Positions 53,747 to 62,307 of a stretch of 64,000 bases of DNA are shown here, one piece after another. Both the position numbers and the translations under genes were made by a program. Source of the DNA: Flavobacteriales bacterium UBA952 (GTDB lineage Bacteria; Bacteroidota; Bacteroidia; Flavobacteriales_D; Crocinitomicaceae); the NCBI GenBank assembly GCA_905182495.1, contig CAJJBU010000017.1:107901-171900 (forward strand), in the 5' to 3' direction. Below the pieces are notes generated by a model. It had not been told where the DNA came from, did not search any database, and saw nothing but the letters and a program-made list of their open reading frames with translations. Position 1 is the stretch's first letter, and the number at the start of each line of letters is the position of its first letter.

Positions 53747-54409
53747 ATGGAAGAAAAATATTTGATCGTAGGAGGTTCAAAAGGTATAGGACTCGCAGTT
53801 GTAAATCATTTTGGCCAAGAGAATTGTATTGTAATTTCTCGCAGCGGTTCTGAGCAGGCGAACCATGTGCTTTGCGATGTGTTAACAGACGACTTACCAG
53901 AAATAGAAAACCTTAAGGGAATAGTCTATTGTCCAGGTTCTATTAATTTGAAACCATTTCATAGGCTCTCAGAGGAAGATTTCATTGCTGACTATAAAGT
54001 AAACGTACTCGGTGCTGTTCGCGTATTGCAGTATTATTTTAGAGTATTGAAGAGAAATAAAGGTTCGGTGGTTTTATTTGGTACTGTAGCAAATAGTCAA
54101 GGAATGTCATTTCACGCTTCGATTGCTGCGGCAAAAGGAGGAGTAGAGGCATTAGCGCGAAGCTTAGCTGCAGAGTGGGCGCCAAATATTCGTGTGAATA
54201 CCGTGAGCCCTTCTCTAACAGATACTTCTTTAGCCGAAGGCCTTTTAAATTCAGACCAAAAACGTGAAAATGCGGCCATGCGTCATCCCCTTAAAAAAAT
54301 AGGATCTCCAGAAGATATAGCAAAAGCAGTAGTATTTTGTTTAGAGAATGAATGGTTGACAGGACAGACAATAGGTGTAGATGGAGGGATGTCTACAATA
54401 AGAGTGTAA
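53747..54409 (+). CDS. Short-chain dehydrogenase/reductase
   Basis: A 220-residue SDR oxidoreductase, starting at the ATG at 53747 (a TTG at 53738 would add 3 residues). The cofactor loop is GGSKGIGLAV near residue 10; CPGS stands for NNAG. The catalytic Ser is near residue 121 in the LFGTVANSQGMSFHAS region, but the Tyr-x-x-x-Lys motif is replaced by HASIAAAKGG, so Tyr appears substituted while Lys is kept. The C-terminal WLTGQTIGVDGGMS is typical. The substrate is unknown; the altered Tyr position is notable. It has no operon partner. Confidence 0.8.
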   Translation: MEEKYLIVGGSKGIGLAVVNHFGQENCIVISRSGSEQANHVLCDVLTDDLPEIENLKGIVYCPGSINLKPFHRLSEEDFIADYKVNVLGAVRVLQYYFRVLKRNKGSVVLFGTVANSQGMSFHASIAAAKGGVEALARSLAAEWAPNIRVNTVSPSLTDTSLAEGLLNSDQKRENAAMRHPLKKIGSPEDIAKAVVFCLENEWLTGQTIGVDGGMSTIRV

Positions 54410-54414
54410 TGACA

Positions 54415-54442
54415 TTGCTTGTTGGTCAATTCCTTATCTTTG
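54415..54442 (+). promoter_or_regulatory. Promoter of the thioredoxin-like gene (TTG-N17-TATCTTTG)
   Basis: TTG at 54415-54417 and TATCTTTG at 54435-54442; the ATG at 54456 lies 13 bases downstream of the -7 element. Confidence 0.6.
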
Positions 54443-54455
54443 TCTAAAACTTACA

Positions 54456-55049
54456 ATGAATATTTTAGAAGAGTTTATTTTATTGCTGGGTTTTTCGTGG
54501 CAAATGTCAAATCTACTTCCTTTTATTCTTCTTTTCTTAAGCAGTGTTTTTGTTGTCATTTTTTTACGTAAAAAAAGTAAGAAAACGACTTTTAATTTTC
54601 TCATAAGGTTCTTGGTGTCCTTTATTCCTTTAAGTCTTTATTTTGGCTTCAATCCTGTTTTTGAATCTGATATTTATGATTTGTCAAAAACTATAAAAGT
54701 TGAGGATGGAGCGTCCAAAAAAAACAATGAATTGGTCGTTTTTTCACTTCCTAATTGCCCATATTGTCTTGAAACGATCAGTCTTATCGCTTTGTTAAAA
54801 AAGCGCAATCCTGATTTGACGGTTACTTATAAAATCATCACCCATAATGATGGAGGAGATATTGAAAGTATTTTAAAAAAGAGTCAAATTAAATTTGAGC
54901 TTTTAAATAAAAATAAATACACTGAGTCCTTAACGCAAGGATCGTATCCGACCTTTGTATATAATGATGGGGATAAGGAGTTGAAAATATGGGACAATAA
55001 CTCCTTTGGAACAAAAGCTTTAGATTTCATTGAAGATAAACAGAGGTAA
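54456..55049 (+). CDS. Membrane protein with thioredoxin-like CPYC motif
   Basis: A 197-residue protein with two N-terminal hydrophobic segments (about residues 16-35 and 48-65), then a soluble domain with the redox motif NCPYC near residue 100 (FSLPNCPYCLETISLIALL). The rest fits a thioredoxin fold with a cis-Pro in SYPTFVYNDGD near residue 170. It is likely a membrane-anchored thiol oxidoreductase; which side of the membrane the domain faces is not certain. No partner is adjacent, and the next gene is convergent. Confidence 0.65.
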   Translation: MNILEEFILLLGFSWQMSNLLPFILLFLSSVFVVIFLRKKSKKTTFNFLIRFLVSFIPLSLYFGFNPVFESDIYDLSKTIKVEDGASKKNNELVVFSLPNCPYCLETISLIALLKKRNPDLTVTYKIITHNDGGDIESILKKSQIKFELLNKNKYTESLTQGSYPTFVYNDGDKELKIWDNNSFGTKALDFIEDKQR

Positions 55050-55053
55050 GACC

Positions 55054-56952
55054 CTAACGTTTATTTTTTCTTCTTTTTTCAAGCCAAGGCGGCATTTCGC
55101 GTTTTGTTTCTGGTTCAATAAGCTTTTCTAATAAGTCGGGTCTATTTGCTTTATTGAGCTTATTCTTGATCCATGATCTATTTTCTTTTTTATACCAAAA
55201 GAAGAACTTATTTTGTTCAAGCTTTTCTTCTTTTGACTTTACGGTTTCAATGGGCTTCAAAGTATAGGGGTGAACGCCTGCATAGTAAATTACAGTCGCT
55301 ACTGTCATAGGTGTTGGTGTGAAATCTTGAACTTGCTCTAGTTGAAAACCCATATCCTTTGTTTCAGCAGCAAGGTTTGCCATGTCCACCTCGTCACATC
55401 CAGGGTGTGATGAAATGAAATAAGGCACAAGTTGTTGATTGATACCTACTTTCTCAGATATCTTGTCGTATTTTTCCTTGAATTTGTGGAAATACTTAAA
55501 GGAAGGCTTGCGCATCACTCGAAGTGTCTTATCCGAAGTGTGCTCTGGGGCAACTTTTAGCCTACCACTTACGTGTCTGGTAATCACTTGTTCAATGTAC
55601 TCATCATGATTGCCATCTTCATTATTTTTGTTGAAGTCGTCAACAAGTAAATCATAACGTATCCCGGAACCAACAAATGCTTTTTTCACTTCTGGTAAAG
55701 CATCAATTTTTTTGTAAAGCTCGGTCATCGGTTTATGGGAGGTATCCAGATTATTGCATATAACGGGATGGATGCAGCTAGGAGAAATACATCGTTCACA
55801 GATCGCTTCATCCTTTCCTTTCATCTTATACATGTTTGCCGAAGGCCCACCTAAGTCGGAAATATAACCCTTAAATTCTGGATGAGCTGCCACTTTACTA
55901 ACCTCAGATAAAATTGATTTTTCACTTCTAGAAGCGATGAATTTTCCTTGATGCGCAGAAATAGTACAAAAGCTACAGCCACCGAAGCACCCACGATGCA
56001 TATTGACAGAGAATTTAATCATGTCATAGGCAGGAATGTTTCCTTTTTTCTTATATTTTGGATGAGGTTCCCGTGTATACGGTAATTCAAAGGAAGCATC
56101 AATTTCCTTTTCCTCCATTGTTTTATAGGGCGGGTTAATAACAAGTACTTGATCCCCGATATCTTGAGTAATCCTATTTGCCTGCCATTTATTTGATTCA
56201 ACTTCAACTATTTTGAAATTGGCTGCATATTTAATTTTATCCTCAAGACAATCTTCATGGCTAGCTAGGGCGACTGTATTCCAATTCTTGACTTTTGGCA
56301 ATTCATCAACTTTGTCCTGAAGAAACGCAAATTGTTTAATAGTTTTCAAATGCGCAAAAGGGACTCCTTTTTTTAAGAGTCTTAGTGCATCTCTCAAGGG
56401 TTGATCGCCCATCCCATAGACTAAGGCATCTGCTCTTGAATCGAAAAGAATACTTGGCATCAGTTTGTCTTCCCAATAATCATAATGAGTGACCCTTCGC
56501 AGTGATGCCTCGATACCACCAATTAAAACTGGTGTATCAGGGAATAGGTCCTTTAATATATTTGAATAAACAGTTGTAGCATAATCAGGTCTAAACCCTG
56601 CTTTACCACCTGCAGTGTATGCGTCAGTAGATCTTAAACGCTTGTTAGCCGTATAGTGATTTACCATAGAGTCCATACATCCTGCCGTAATACCAAAGAA
56701 AAGCTTTGGTTTACCAAGTTTTTTAAAATCCCTGAGATCATCTTGCCAATTGGGTTGTGCAACAATGCCAACCTTTAACCCTTCATCTTCAATGATTCGG
56801 CCAATTACAGCTGTTCCAAAGGCTGGATGGTCTACATAAGCATCTCCTGAGATGAGTATAACATCAAAGTCTTCCCAACCTCTTTTAGATGCTTCTTTTA
56901 AAGATAGAGGCAGCCAGTCAGAGATTGGTCTTTGGGGAATTTGAGGTATCAT
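55054..56952 (-). CDS. YgiQ-family radical SAM protein
   Basis: A 632-residue radical SAM protein of the YgiQ family. The N-terminal domain has ISGDAYVDHPAFGTAVIGR near residue 33, and the radical SAM cluster motif is CFGGCSFC (C-x3-C-x2-C) near residue 318. A second cysteine group (CERCISPSCIHPVIC near residue 385) and DLGGPSANMY are also family features. The C-terminal DUF3362-like tail is Lys/Arg-rich. The reaction is unknown. It is alone between convergent and divergent neighbours. Confidence 0.92.
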   Translation of the reverse strand: MIPQIPQRPISDWLPLSLKEASKRGWEDFDVILISGDAYVDHPAFGTAVIGRIIEDEGLKVGIVAQPNWQDDLRDFKKLGKPKLFFGITAGCMDSMVNHYTANKRLRSTDAYTAGGKAGFRPDYATTVYSNILKDLFPDTPVLIGGIEASLRRVTHYDYWEDKLMPSILFDSRADALVYGMGDQPLRDALRLLKKGVPFAHLKTIKQFAFLQDKVDELPKVKNWNTVALASHEDCLEDKIKYAANFKIVEVESNKWQANRITQDIGDQVLVINPPYKTMEEKEIDASFELPYTREPHPKYKKKGNIPAYDMIKFSVNMHRGCFGGCSFCTISAHQGKFIASRSEKSILSEVSKVAAHPEFKGYISDLGGPSANMYKMKGKDEAICERCISPSCIHPVICNNLDTSHKPMTELYKKIDALPEVKKAFVGSGIRYDLLVDDFNKNNEDGNHDEYIEQVITRHVSGRLKVAPEHTSDKTLRVMRKPSFKYFHKFKEKYDKISEKVGINQQLVPYFISSHPGCDEVDMANLAAETKDMGFQLEQVQDFTPTPMTVATVIYYAGVHPYTLKPIETVKSKEEKLEQNKFFFWYKKENRSWIKNKLNKANRPDLLEKLIEPETKREMPPWLEKRRKNKR

Positions 56953-57060
56953 AATGCAAATATACGGATAAAGCCTGCTAAAGATTCCTTTATAAGCTCA
57001 TAAGGTGCTACAACAATTAAAAAATAAATTAATTTGAAATTTCATTTGCCTCGAATTGCC

Positions 57061-57068
57061 TATTTTTG
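57061..57068 (+). promoter_or_regulatory. -7 promoter element (TATTTTTG) of the superoxide dismutase gene
   Basis: TATTTTTG lies 26 bases before the chosen ATG at 57095, inside a longer possible reading frame from 57056, which supports the later start. Confidence 0.5.
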
Positions 57069-57094
57069 AGTTACGAATTTTAAAATTAAATAGA

Positions 57095-57694
57095 ATGTCA
57101 TTTGAATTACCAAAATTGAGTTATGCATACGATGCACTTGAGCCCCATATTGATGCGAGAACCATGGAGATACATCACTCCAAGCACCATCAAGGATACA
57201 CCAATAATTTAAACGCTGCGATTGAAGGAACTGAAATGGAAGGAGATTCCATTCATGAGATACTTCAAAAATGCGCGAATAACCCGGCTGTAAGAAATAA
57301 TGGAGGAGGTTTTTTTAACCACACGTTGTTTTGGGAGGTAATGTCTCCAGACGGAGGAGGTATTCCTTCAGGTGATTTGGCTGAAGCTATAGATACTACA
57401 TTTGGATCCTTTGAAGCTTTTAAAGATGCGTTTGCCAAAGCTGCAGCAACACGATTCGGTTCAGGTTGGGCTTGGTTATGCGTGAAAGATGGAGGATTAG
57501 AAGTCTGTTCAACACCGAATCAGGATAACCCTGTGATGGGAGAAGGGTGTGGAGGAGTTCCTATTTTAGGCATTGATGTCTGGGAGCATGCTTATTACCT
57601 AAATTATCAAAATAGAAGACCTGATTATATCAAAGCCTTTTTTAATGTCGTGGATTGGAATGTGGTCAGTTCTAAATACGCGGAGTGTAAGTAG
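57095..57694 (+). CDS. Superoxide dismutase (Fe/Mn family, Mn-type features)
   Basis: A 199-residue SOD starting [20 protein letters not shown]. Metal ligands are His in HSKHHQGY near residue 27, His in NHTLFW near residue 75, Asp and His in [19 protein letters not shown] near residue 160-165. GGGFFNH before the second ligand and Gln in TPNQDNP near residue 143 fit the Mn-type (or cambialistic) set rather than classical Fe-SOD. It disproportionates superoxide in the cytoplasm. The start at 57095 is preferred over 57056, which would overlap the promoter. Confidence 0.93.
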   Translation: MSFELPKLSYAYDALEPHIDARTMEIHHSKHHQGYTNNLNAAIEGTEMEGDSIHEILQKCANNPAVRNNGGGFFNHTLFWEVMSPDGGGIPSGDLAEAIDTTFGSFEAFKDAFAKAAATRFGSGWAWLCVKDGGLEVCSTPNQDNPVMGEGCGGVPILGIDVWEHAYYLNYQNRRPDYIKAFFNVVDWNVVSSKYAECK

Positions 57695-57774
57695 TTGTTA
57701 TACTTATAGTTAATGTCTTTTTTGAGATTATTTCATAATATGAATTTAGAGTTTTTATTCTCTAAATTTTGTAT

Positions 57775-57782
57775 TAAATTTG
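57775..57782 (+). promoter_or_regulatory. -7 promoter element (TAAATTTG) of the T9SS cargo gene
   Basis: TAAATTTG lies 21 bases before the ATG at 57804, after an AT-rich gap of about 80 bases. Confidence 0.45.
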
Positions 57783-57803
57783 TGTAAACTAAAATCAATT
57801 TTT

Positions 57804-59531
57804 ATGAAAAAACTAATACTATCTTTAATTGTGGTTGTTTTTGCTTTTGCGACAACAGCACAAGTAGTTGTTAGAGGGGTTTCCCCTGCTGCAATTGCGA
57901 ATAATTTTGACTTCACTTGGGCAGATCCTGCTGGTGGAGATTGGTCATGTCCTGACTTCTTGGTTCCAAACACGTTTGTAGAGGCGCCAATTATGCTTGC
58001 TGATGACGGTACTGAAGGAGTGAATATTCAAGGGAACCCAATGTCTGCTGAGGCTTGTAACGGTCCTTTAATTAATGACATGACAGGTTTCATTGCAATC
58101 ATTTACAGAAACACTTGTGAATTTGGATACAAGGCATTACAAGCTGAAAATGCAGGTGCTCTTGGTGTAATTATTATTAATCGTGATCCAGAAGCAGTTG
58201 GCATGGGCGGTGGAGCCGAAGGGCTTAACGTTACGATTCCAACGGTAATGCTTTCTAGTGTGGATGGTGCAGTCCTTACTGACGAAATGGTAAACGGCGA
58301 AGTTGTTGTATTTATGGGTAACAAGCAAAACCTATTTGCTAACGACGGTGGTTCATCTGAAAGTGCTGTTTTATCTCCAAGATACGGCTCAGTGCCTGTT
58401 GCTATGGCTAATAACGGTTATAGTTTCCAAGCTGGAATTGAAGTTTACAATTTCGGATCTGATGACAATACGTTTAGCGTAACAGCTTCTGTTGATGGCC
58501 CAGGTGGAAATATTTACTCAGAAACAGTGAGTTCATTTGTTGCATCGGGCGATACATTAGCGGTTTTTAATGGAAACCCTACTGAATTTCCTTTAGTTGA
58601 TCCAGGTTCTTGGGATGAGGGAGATTATACATTATCTTATACAATTGCAATTGACGGACAAGTTGATGAAGCAGATTTTGACAATGTATACACAAGAGAA
58701 TTCGGTGTGACGTCTATGCTTTCATTAGCAGGTCAGGAAAATGGTACCTTAAAGATCAATACTTTCCCAAGTAATGCCACTTCGAGTTACCAAACTTGTA
58801 TGCAGCTTCAGGATGTTTATCCTTCAGCTACTTTCGGGATTTCTGGATTTTACTTTGCAGCATTAGCGAGTGATTCTATTCTTCAAGATGAAGAAATCAT
58901 TATGGATGTTTTTGAATGGAACGATGCTTGGACTGATGTTTCAGGTGGATGGGCGACAATTACTTTCGACGACTTGAATCAAGTAGGTGGTGGTCTTTAT
59001 TACCCTGCTTCAAATGACGAGAATGGGGTTGTTGTTTATGCTCCTTTAGATGCGGCAGTTACGGTAGGTGATAACCAAAGATATTTGGTTTGTTTGACAA
59101 CCTACAATCCTAATATTTCTTTTGGTTATGACAATACATTGAATTATGATGCGAATTATTCAATTTACACGCAGCCAATTTCACCTTTGAATATTGATGG
59201 TACAACTTGGTACTCTGGATGGTCAGGGGTTACTGCTTTAGGCTTAGGCCTTAAAATGGAGTCAGGTGCAGGTGTTGAAGAAGTCACGCAGCTTTCAGGT
59301 CGTGCATTTCCAAATCCAGCAAATGACGCTGTTACAATTGATATTGATGGAGAAGGTTCTGCAGTGATGGTTGTTTCTGATATCGCTGGTAGACTTGTTC
59401 TTTCGAACAACGTAAATCTTGTCAACGGTCAAACATTAGTTGATATCTCTTCTTTAGATGAAGGTGTTTACATGTTCAATGTTACACTTGATAACGGAAA
59501 TACATCAACGTTTTCAGTTGTTAAAAAATAG
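57804..59531 (+). CDS. Secreted PA-domain protein with T9SS type A sorting domain
   Basis: A 575-residue protein: signal peptide (MKKLILSLIVVVFAFATTAQ), a protease-associated (PA) domain (about residues 60-170, with FIAIIYRNTCEFGYKALQAENAGALGVIIIN), a beta-sandwich region, and a type A T9SS C-terminal domain (about 490-575: FPNPANDAV, VVSDIAGRLV, LDEGVYMFNV). No peptidase catalytic domain accompanies the PA domain. The codon use is clean and the protein acidic, as for abundant secreted products. PorW at 21978 belongs to the export machinery. A strong terminator follows, so it is monocistronic. Confidence 0.85.
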   Translation: MKKLILSLIVVVFAFATTAQVVVRGVSPAAIANNFDFTWADPAGGDWSCPDFLVPNTFVEAPIMLADDGTEGVNIQGNPMSAEACNGPLINDMTGFIAIIYRNTCEFGYKALQAENAGALGVIIINRDPEAVGMGGGAEGLNVTIPTVMLSSVDGAVLTDEMVNGEVVVFMGNKQNLFANDGGSSESAVLSPRYGSVPVAMANNGYSFQAGIEVYNFGSDDNTFSVTASVDGPGGNIYSETVSSFVASGDTLAVFNGNPTEFPLVDPGSWDEGDYTLSYTIAIDGQVDEADFDNVYTREFGVTSMLSLAGQENGTLKINTFPSNATSSYQTCMQLQDVYPSATFGISGFYFAALASDSILQDEEIIMDVFEWNDAWTDVSGGWATITFDDLNQVGGGLYYPASNDENGVVVYAPLDAAVTVGDNQRYLVCLTTYNPNISFGYDNTLNYDANYSIYTQPISPLNIDGTTWYSGWSGVTALGLGLKMESGAGVEEVTQLSGRAFPNPANDAVTIDIDGEGSAVMVVSDIAGRLVLSNNVNLVNGQTLVDISSLDEGVYMFNVTLDNGNTSTFSVVKK

Positions 59532-59551
59532 GTCAATTTATTGATTGAAAA

Positions 59552-59579
59552 GGGTCGATTTTATCGGCCCTTTTTTTTT
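59552..59579 (+). terminator. Intrinsic terminator after the T9SS cargo gene
   Basis: GGGTCGA (59552-59558) pairs with TCGGCCC (59564-59570) with one G-U pair and a 5-base loop, followed by nine T. It lies 20 bases after the stop codon. Confidence 0.85.
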
Positions 59580-59604
59580 GATTAAAAGTCAAGGATTTCT
59601 TGCT

Positions 59605-59612
59605 TATCTTTA
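59605..59612 (+). promoter_or_regulatory. -7 promoter element (TATCTTTA) of metG
   Basis: TATCTTTA is one base from TAnnTTTG and lies 9 bases before the metG ATG, just after the terminator of the previous gene. Confidence 0.4.
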
Positions 59613-59621
59613 GGCTCTCAT

Positions 59622-61682
59622 ATGACAAAAAAATACACAATAACAGCGGCTTTACCTTATGCAAACGGCCCGCTTCATCTAGGCCATGTAGCAGGGGTAT
59701 ATTTGCCGGCAGATACCTTTGTTCGATTCTTACGAATGAATGACGCTGATGTGCTTTTTGTTTGTGGTAGCGACGAGCATGGAGCGGCAATTACACTTCG
59801 TGCAAAAAAAGAAGGTGTGAGTCCTAAAGAAATAGTTGATAAATACCACGGTATTATTGGAAAGGCATTTACTGATTTTGGAATTGAATTTGATATTTAT
59901 GACAGAACCTCAAGTGCCCTTCATCATGAGACTTCTTCTGATTTTTTTAAGGAATTAAATAATAAAGACCGTTTTATACAAAAGACATCTGAGCAATATT
60001 ATGATGCCGACTATAATCAATTCTTAGCTGACCGTTATATTACAGGGACCTGTCCGAAGTGTCAAAGTGCGGATGCTTATGGGGATCAATGTGAAAAATG
60101 CGGTAGTGACTTAAGTCCAACAGATTTAATTAATCCAAAGTCTACACTTAGTGGTCAATTACCTGTATTGAGAAAAACGTCTCATTGGTTCCTTCCAATG
60201 GATCAGCATGAAGGTTGGCTCAAACGATGGATTACAGATGGGCTTTTAGATGGAGAACAGCAACACGACCCTAAGGCTTGGAGAAATCAAGTAACGGGAC
60301 AATGTATGTCCTGGATCGATGGTGGATTAAAGCCTCGTGCCATGACCCGAGATTTAGATTGGGGCGTGAAGGTTCCCTTACCGGAAGGTGAGGGTAAGGT
60401 TCTTTATGTTTGGTTGGATGCCCCAATTGGGTATATCTCTGCAACGAAAAAATGGGCAAAGGAAAACAATAAAAAATGGGAAGATTATTGGTTAAAAGAA
60501 CATGCCGGTGATCGCAAGCTCGTGCACTTTATTGGAAAAGACAATATTGTTTTCCACGCGATCATATTTCCAATTCTTTTAAAAGACCACGGTGGTTATA
60601 TTTTACCAGATAACGTTCCCGCTTCTGAGTTCTTGAATTTAGAAGGAGATAAGTTTTCAACCTCCAGAAACTGGGCAGTTTGGCTCCACGAATACATCGA
60701 GGCATATCCCGACAAAATAGATGAACTCAAATATGTTTTGACTTCTATCGCCCCTGAGAGTAAAGACGCAGAGTTTACATGGAAGGATTTTCAATCGCGG
60801 GTTAATTCGGAACTTGCTGATGTAATGGGGAATTTTCTAAATCGGACGATCGTTCTTACGCATAAATATTATAATGGAGTGATTCCAGCGGGGCATAAAA
60901 GAGATGAACGGGATGAACCTGCAATCCTCGAAATGAGACAAATAGGTGAGCGAATAGAAGCGCTCATGTACAAATATAAATTCCGAGAAGCTCAAAGTGA
61001 AATGATGGGCTTGGCCCGACTTGGGAATCGCTATTTAGCAGAAAATGAACCATGGAAGCTTGCTAAAACTGATCCTGCTCGCGTTGAAACGATTATGAGC
61101 GTGTCTCTTGAAATCACCCTAAGGTTATCCATTGCGGCCTATCCATTTTTGCCAGCAACCTCCAAAAAAATCCAATCAATATTGAATATAGAAGCCCTGA
61201 AGTGGGCGGATTACGAGAACACAAAACTTATTCCAGGAAATGTGATTCAAAAACCTGAGATTTTATTTGTTAAAATCGAAGATGACTTTGTAGAAAACGA
61301 GATCGGAAAATTACAATCCAAAGCAAGCAAACCTTCAAAATTTAAACCTATGAAAGAACCAATTGACTTTGATACATTTCAGAAGCTAGACTTACGAATG
61401 GGGAAAATCATCTCTGCAGAGAAAATAGAGAAAGCGGATAAATTGTTGAAGTTAACTGTGGATACGGGAATAGACGTGCGTACTGTCGTTTCTGGAATTG
61501 CTCTTGATTACGCGCCGGAAGAGATTGTTAATAAGACTGTTTTGGTATTATTGAATCTCGTTCCAAGAAAAATTAGAGGGGTCGAATCTCAGGGAATGGT
61601 GCTAATGGCGGAGGATGAAGACGGAAAATTAAGCTTCCTAGCTACTGAAAAAGAATTTTTACACGGTCAGTCCGTAAGTTAA
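59622..61682 (+). CDS. metG: Methionyl-tRNA synthetase
   Basis: A 686-residue class I synthetase. The HIGH-type motif is HLGH in ANGPLHLGHVAGVY near residue 18; a four-Cys zinc knuckle CPKC ... CEKC lies near residues 144-160; the KMSKS equivalent is KFSTS near residue 345. The C-terminal part (about 575-686) is a Trbp111-type tRNA-binding OB domain (DLRMGKIISAEKIEKADKLLKL). It supplies Met-tRNA for the initiator tRNA encoded 80 bases downstream. Confidence 0.97.
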   Translation: MTKKYTITAALPYANGPLHLGHVAGVYLPADTFVRFLRMNDADVLFVCGSDEHGAAITLRAKKEGVSPKEIVDKYHGIIGKAFTDFGIEFDIYDRTSSALHHETSSDFFKELNNKDRFIQKTSEQYYDADYNQFLADRYITGTCPKCQSADAYGDQCEKCGSDLSPTDLINPKSTLSGQLPVLRKTSHWFLPMDQHEGWLKRWITDGLLDGEQQHDPKAWRNQVTGQCMSWIDGGLKPRAMTRDLDWGVKVPLPEGEGKVLYVWLDAPIGYISATKKWAKENNKKWEDYWLKEHAGDRKLVHFIGKDNIVFHAIIFPILLKDHGGYILPDNVPASEFLNLEGDKFSTSRNWAVWLHEYIEAYPDKIDELKYVLTSIAPESKDAEFTWKDFQSRVNSELADVMGNFLNRTIVLTHKYYNGVIPAGHKRDERDEPAILEMRQIGERIEALMYKYKFREAQSEMMGLARLGNRYLAENEPWKLAKTDPARVETIMSVSLEITLRLSIAAYPFLPATSKKIQSILNIEALKWADYENTKLIPGNVIQKPEILFVKIEDDFVENEIGKLQSKASKPSKFKPMKEPIDFDTFQKLDLRMGKIISAEKIEKADKLLKLTVDTGIDVRTVVSGIALDYAPEEIVNKTVLVLLNLVPRKIRGVESQGMVLMAEDEDGKLSFLATEKEFLHGQSVS

Positions 61683-61692
61683 TGACAAATTG

Positions 61693-61724
61693 TTTGGTGG
61701 GGCTAAAGGTTTGACCTATCTTTG
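61693..61724 (+). promoter_or_regulatory. Promoter of the initiator tRNA gene (TTTG-N20-TATCTTTG)
   Basis: TTTG at 61693-61696 and TATCTTTG at 61717-61724 are 20 bases apart. The tRNA begins 38 bases after the -7 element, leaving a short 5' leader for RNase P to remove. Confidence 0.7.
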
Positions 61725-61762
61725 GTGTCCCAAAAAGAACAAGATTATTTTACAAGATATAT

Positions 61763-61821
<59 letters not shown>

Positions 61822-61838
<17 letters not shown>

Positions 61839-62028
61839 TTGAAAAGCCAATCTGAAAAGATTGGCTTTTTCATTTCCAGGAGCGTTGAAAGCTTGCTTTA
61901 ATAAGTACATGGAAATGTAAAAAGGAAGATCACGAAGTGGTCTGAGCTTTTCCTTGTTAAGCCTCCATTAATGTCCATCCGAAATGAAATGAAGGATAAT
62001 CCTGTCCTCGCTACCATTGAAAAGCCAA
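61822..62028. repeat. Direct repeat of the tRNA 3' end and terminator, 178 bases apart
   Basis: The 29 bases at 61822-61850 (T-arm, acceptor 3' half, CCA and the start of the terminator stem) recur at 62000-62028 with one mismatch. The second copy is not part of a folding tRNA. Confidence 0.85.
61842..61870 (+). terminator. Intrinsic terminator of the tRNA gene
   Basis: AAAAGCCAATCT (61842-61853) pairs with AGATTGGCTTTT (61858-61869) around a GAAA loop and ends in a T run. Confidence 0.88.
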
Positions 62029-62190
62029 CCTGTTCAGGTTGGCTTTTTTGTATTTAAAACGTTTTAAACACAGGTTTACATTAGTATATTGAGATGCGAA
62101 AAAAGAATCAAAAAAGCTTTTTAGGTTTTTCATGATTAAGCAGCCCTCAGATCAATCGAACGAAGAGAGTTGCTTTTATCCTGACCACAA
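61871..62190 (+). pseudogene. Decayed tandem repeats, possibly GIY-YIG nuclease remnants
   Basis: Two blocks of about 178 bases (roughly 61871-62010 and 62049-62190) align weakly with each other; the shared ...TTAAGC...ATCCTG elements are in step. Short frames in the blocks read SELFLVKPP (from 61941) and FFMIKQPS (from 62129), at the same place in each unit. This resembles the C-terminal LLLIKQLS tail of GIY-YIG nucleases often found next to tRNA genes in Bacteroidota. No intact gene is present. The family name is a tentative reading; the repeat structure is better supported. From 62191 to 62307 I see nothing further. Confidence 0.4.
62020..62049 (+). terminator. Second copy of the terminator hairpin
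   Basis: AAAAGCCAACCT (62020-62031) pairs with AGGTTGGCTTTT (62036-62047) around GTTC and ends in six T. Relative to the first copy, T-A became C-G on both sides of the stem, so pairing is preserved. Confidence 0.8.
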
Positions 62191-62307
62191 AGAAAATCAG
62201 GGGATTTCCTAAGGCTTGATATTAAAATTCATCAAACTGGTTCACAACCATTTATTTAACTCATCGTCAAAGTATTATAACCTCACCCATCGCCTAATCT
62301 ACAACTG

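Noticed and set aside
61871..62307. CRISPR array or small RNA gene in the 625-base gap
   Set aside because: Only two or three diverged units of about 178 bases exist; there are no short regular repeats with unique spacers and no promoter for a separate RNA.
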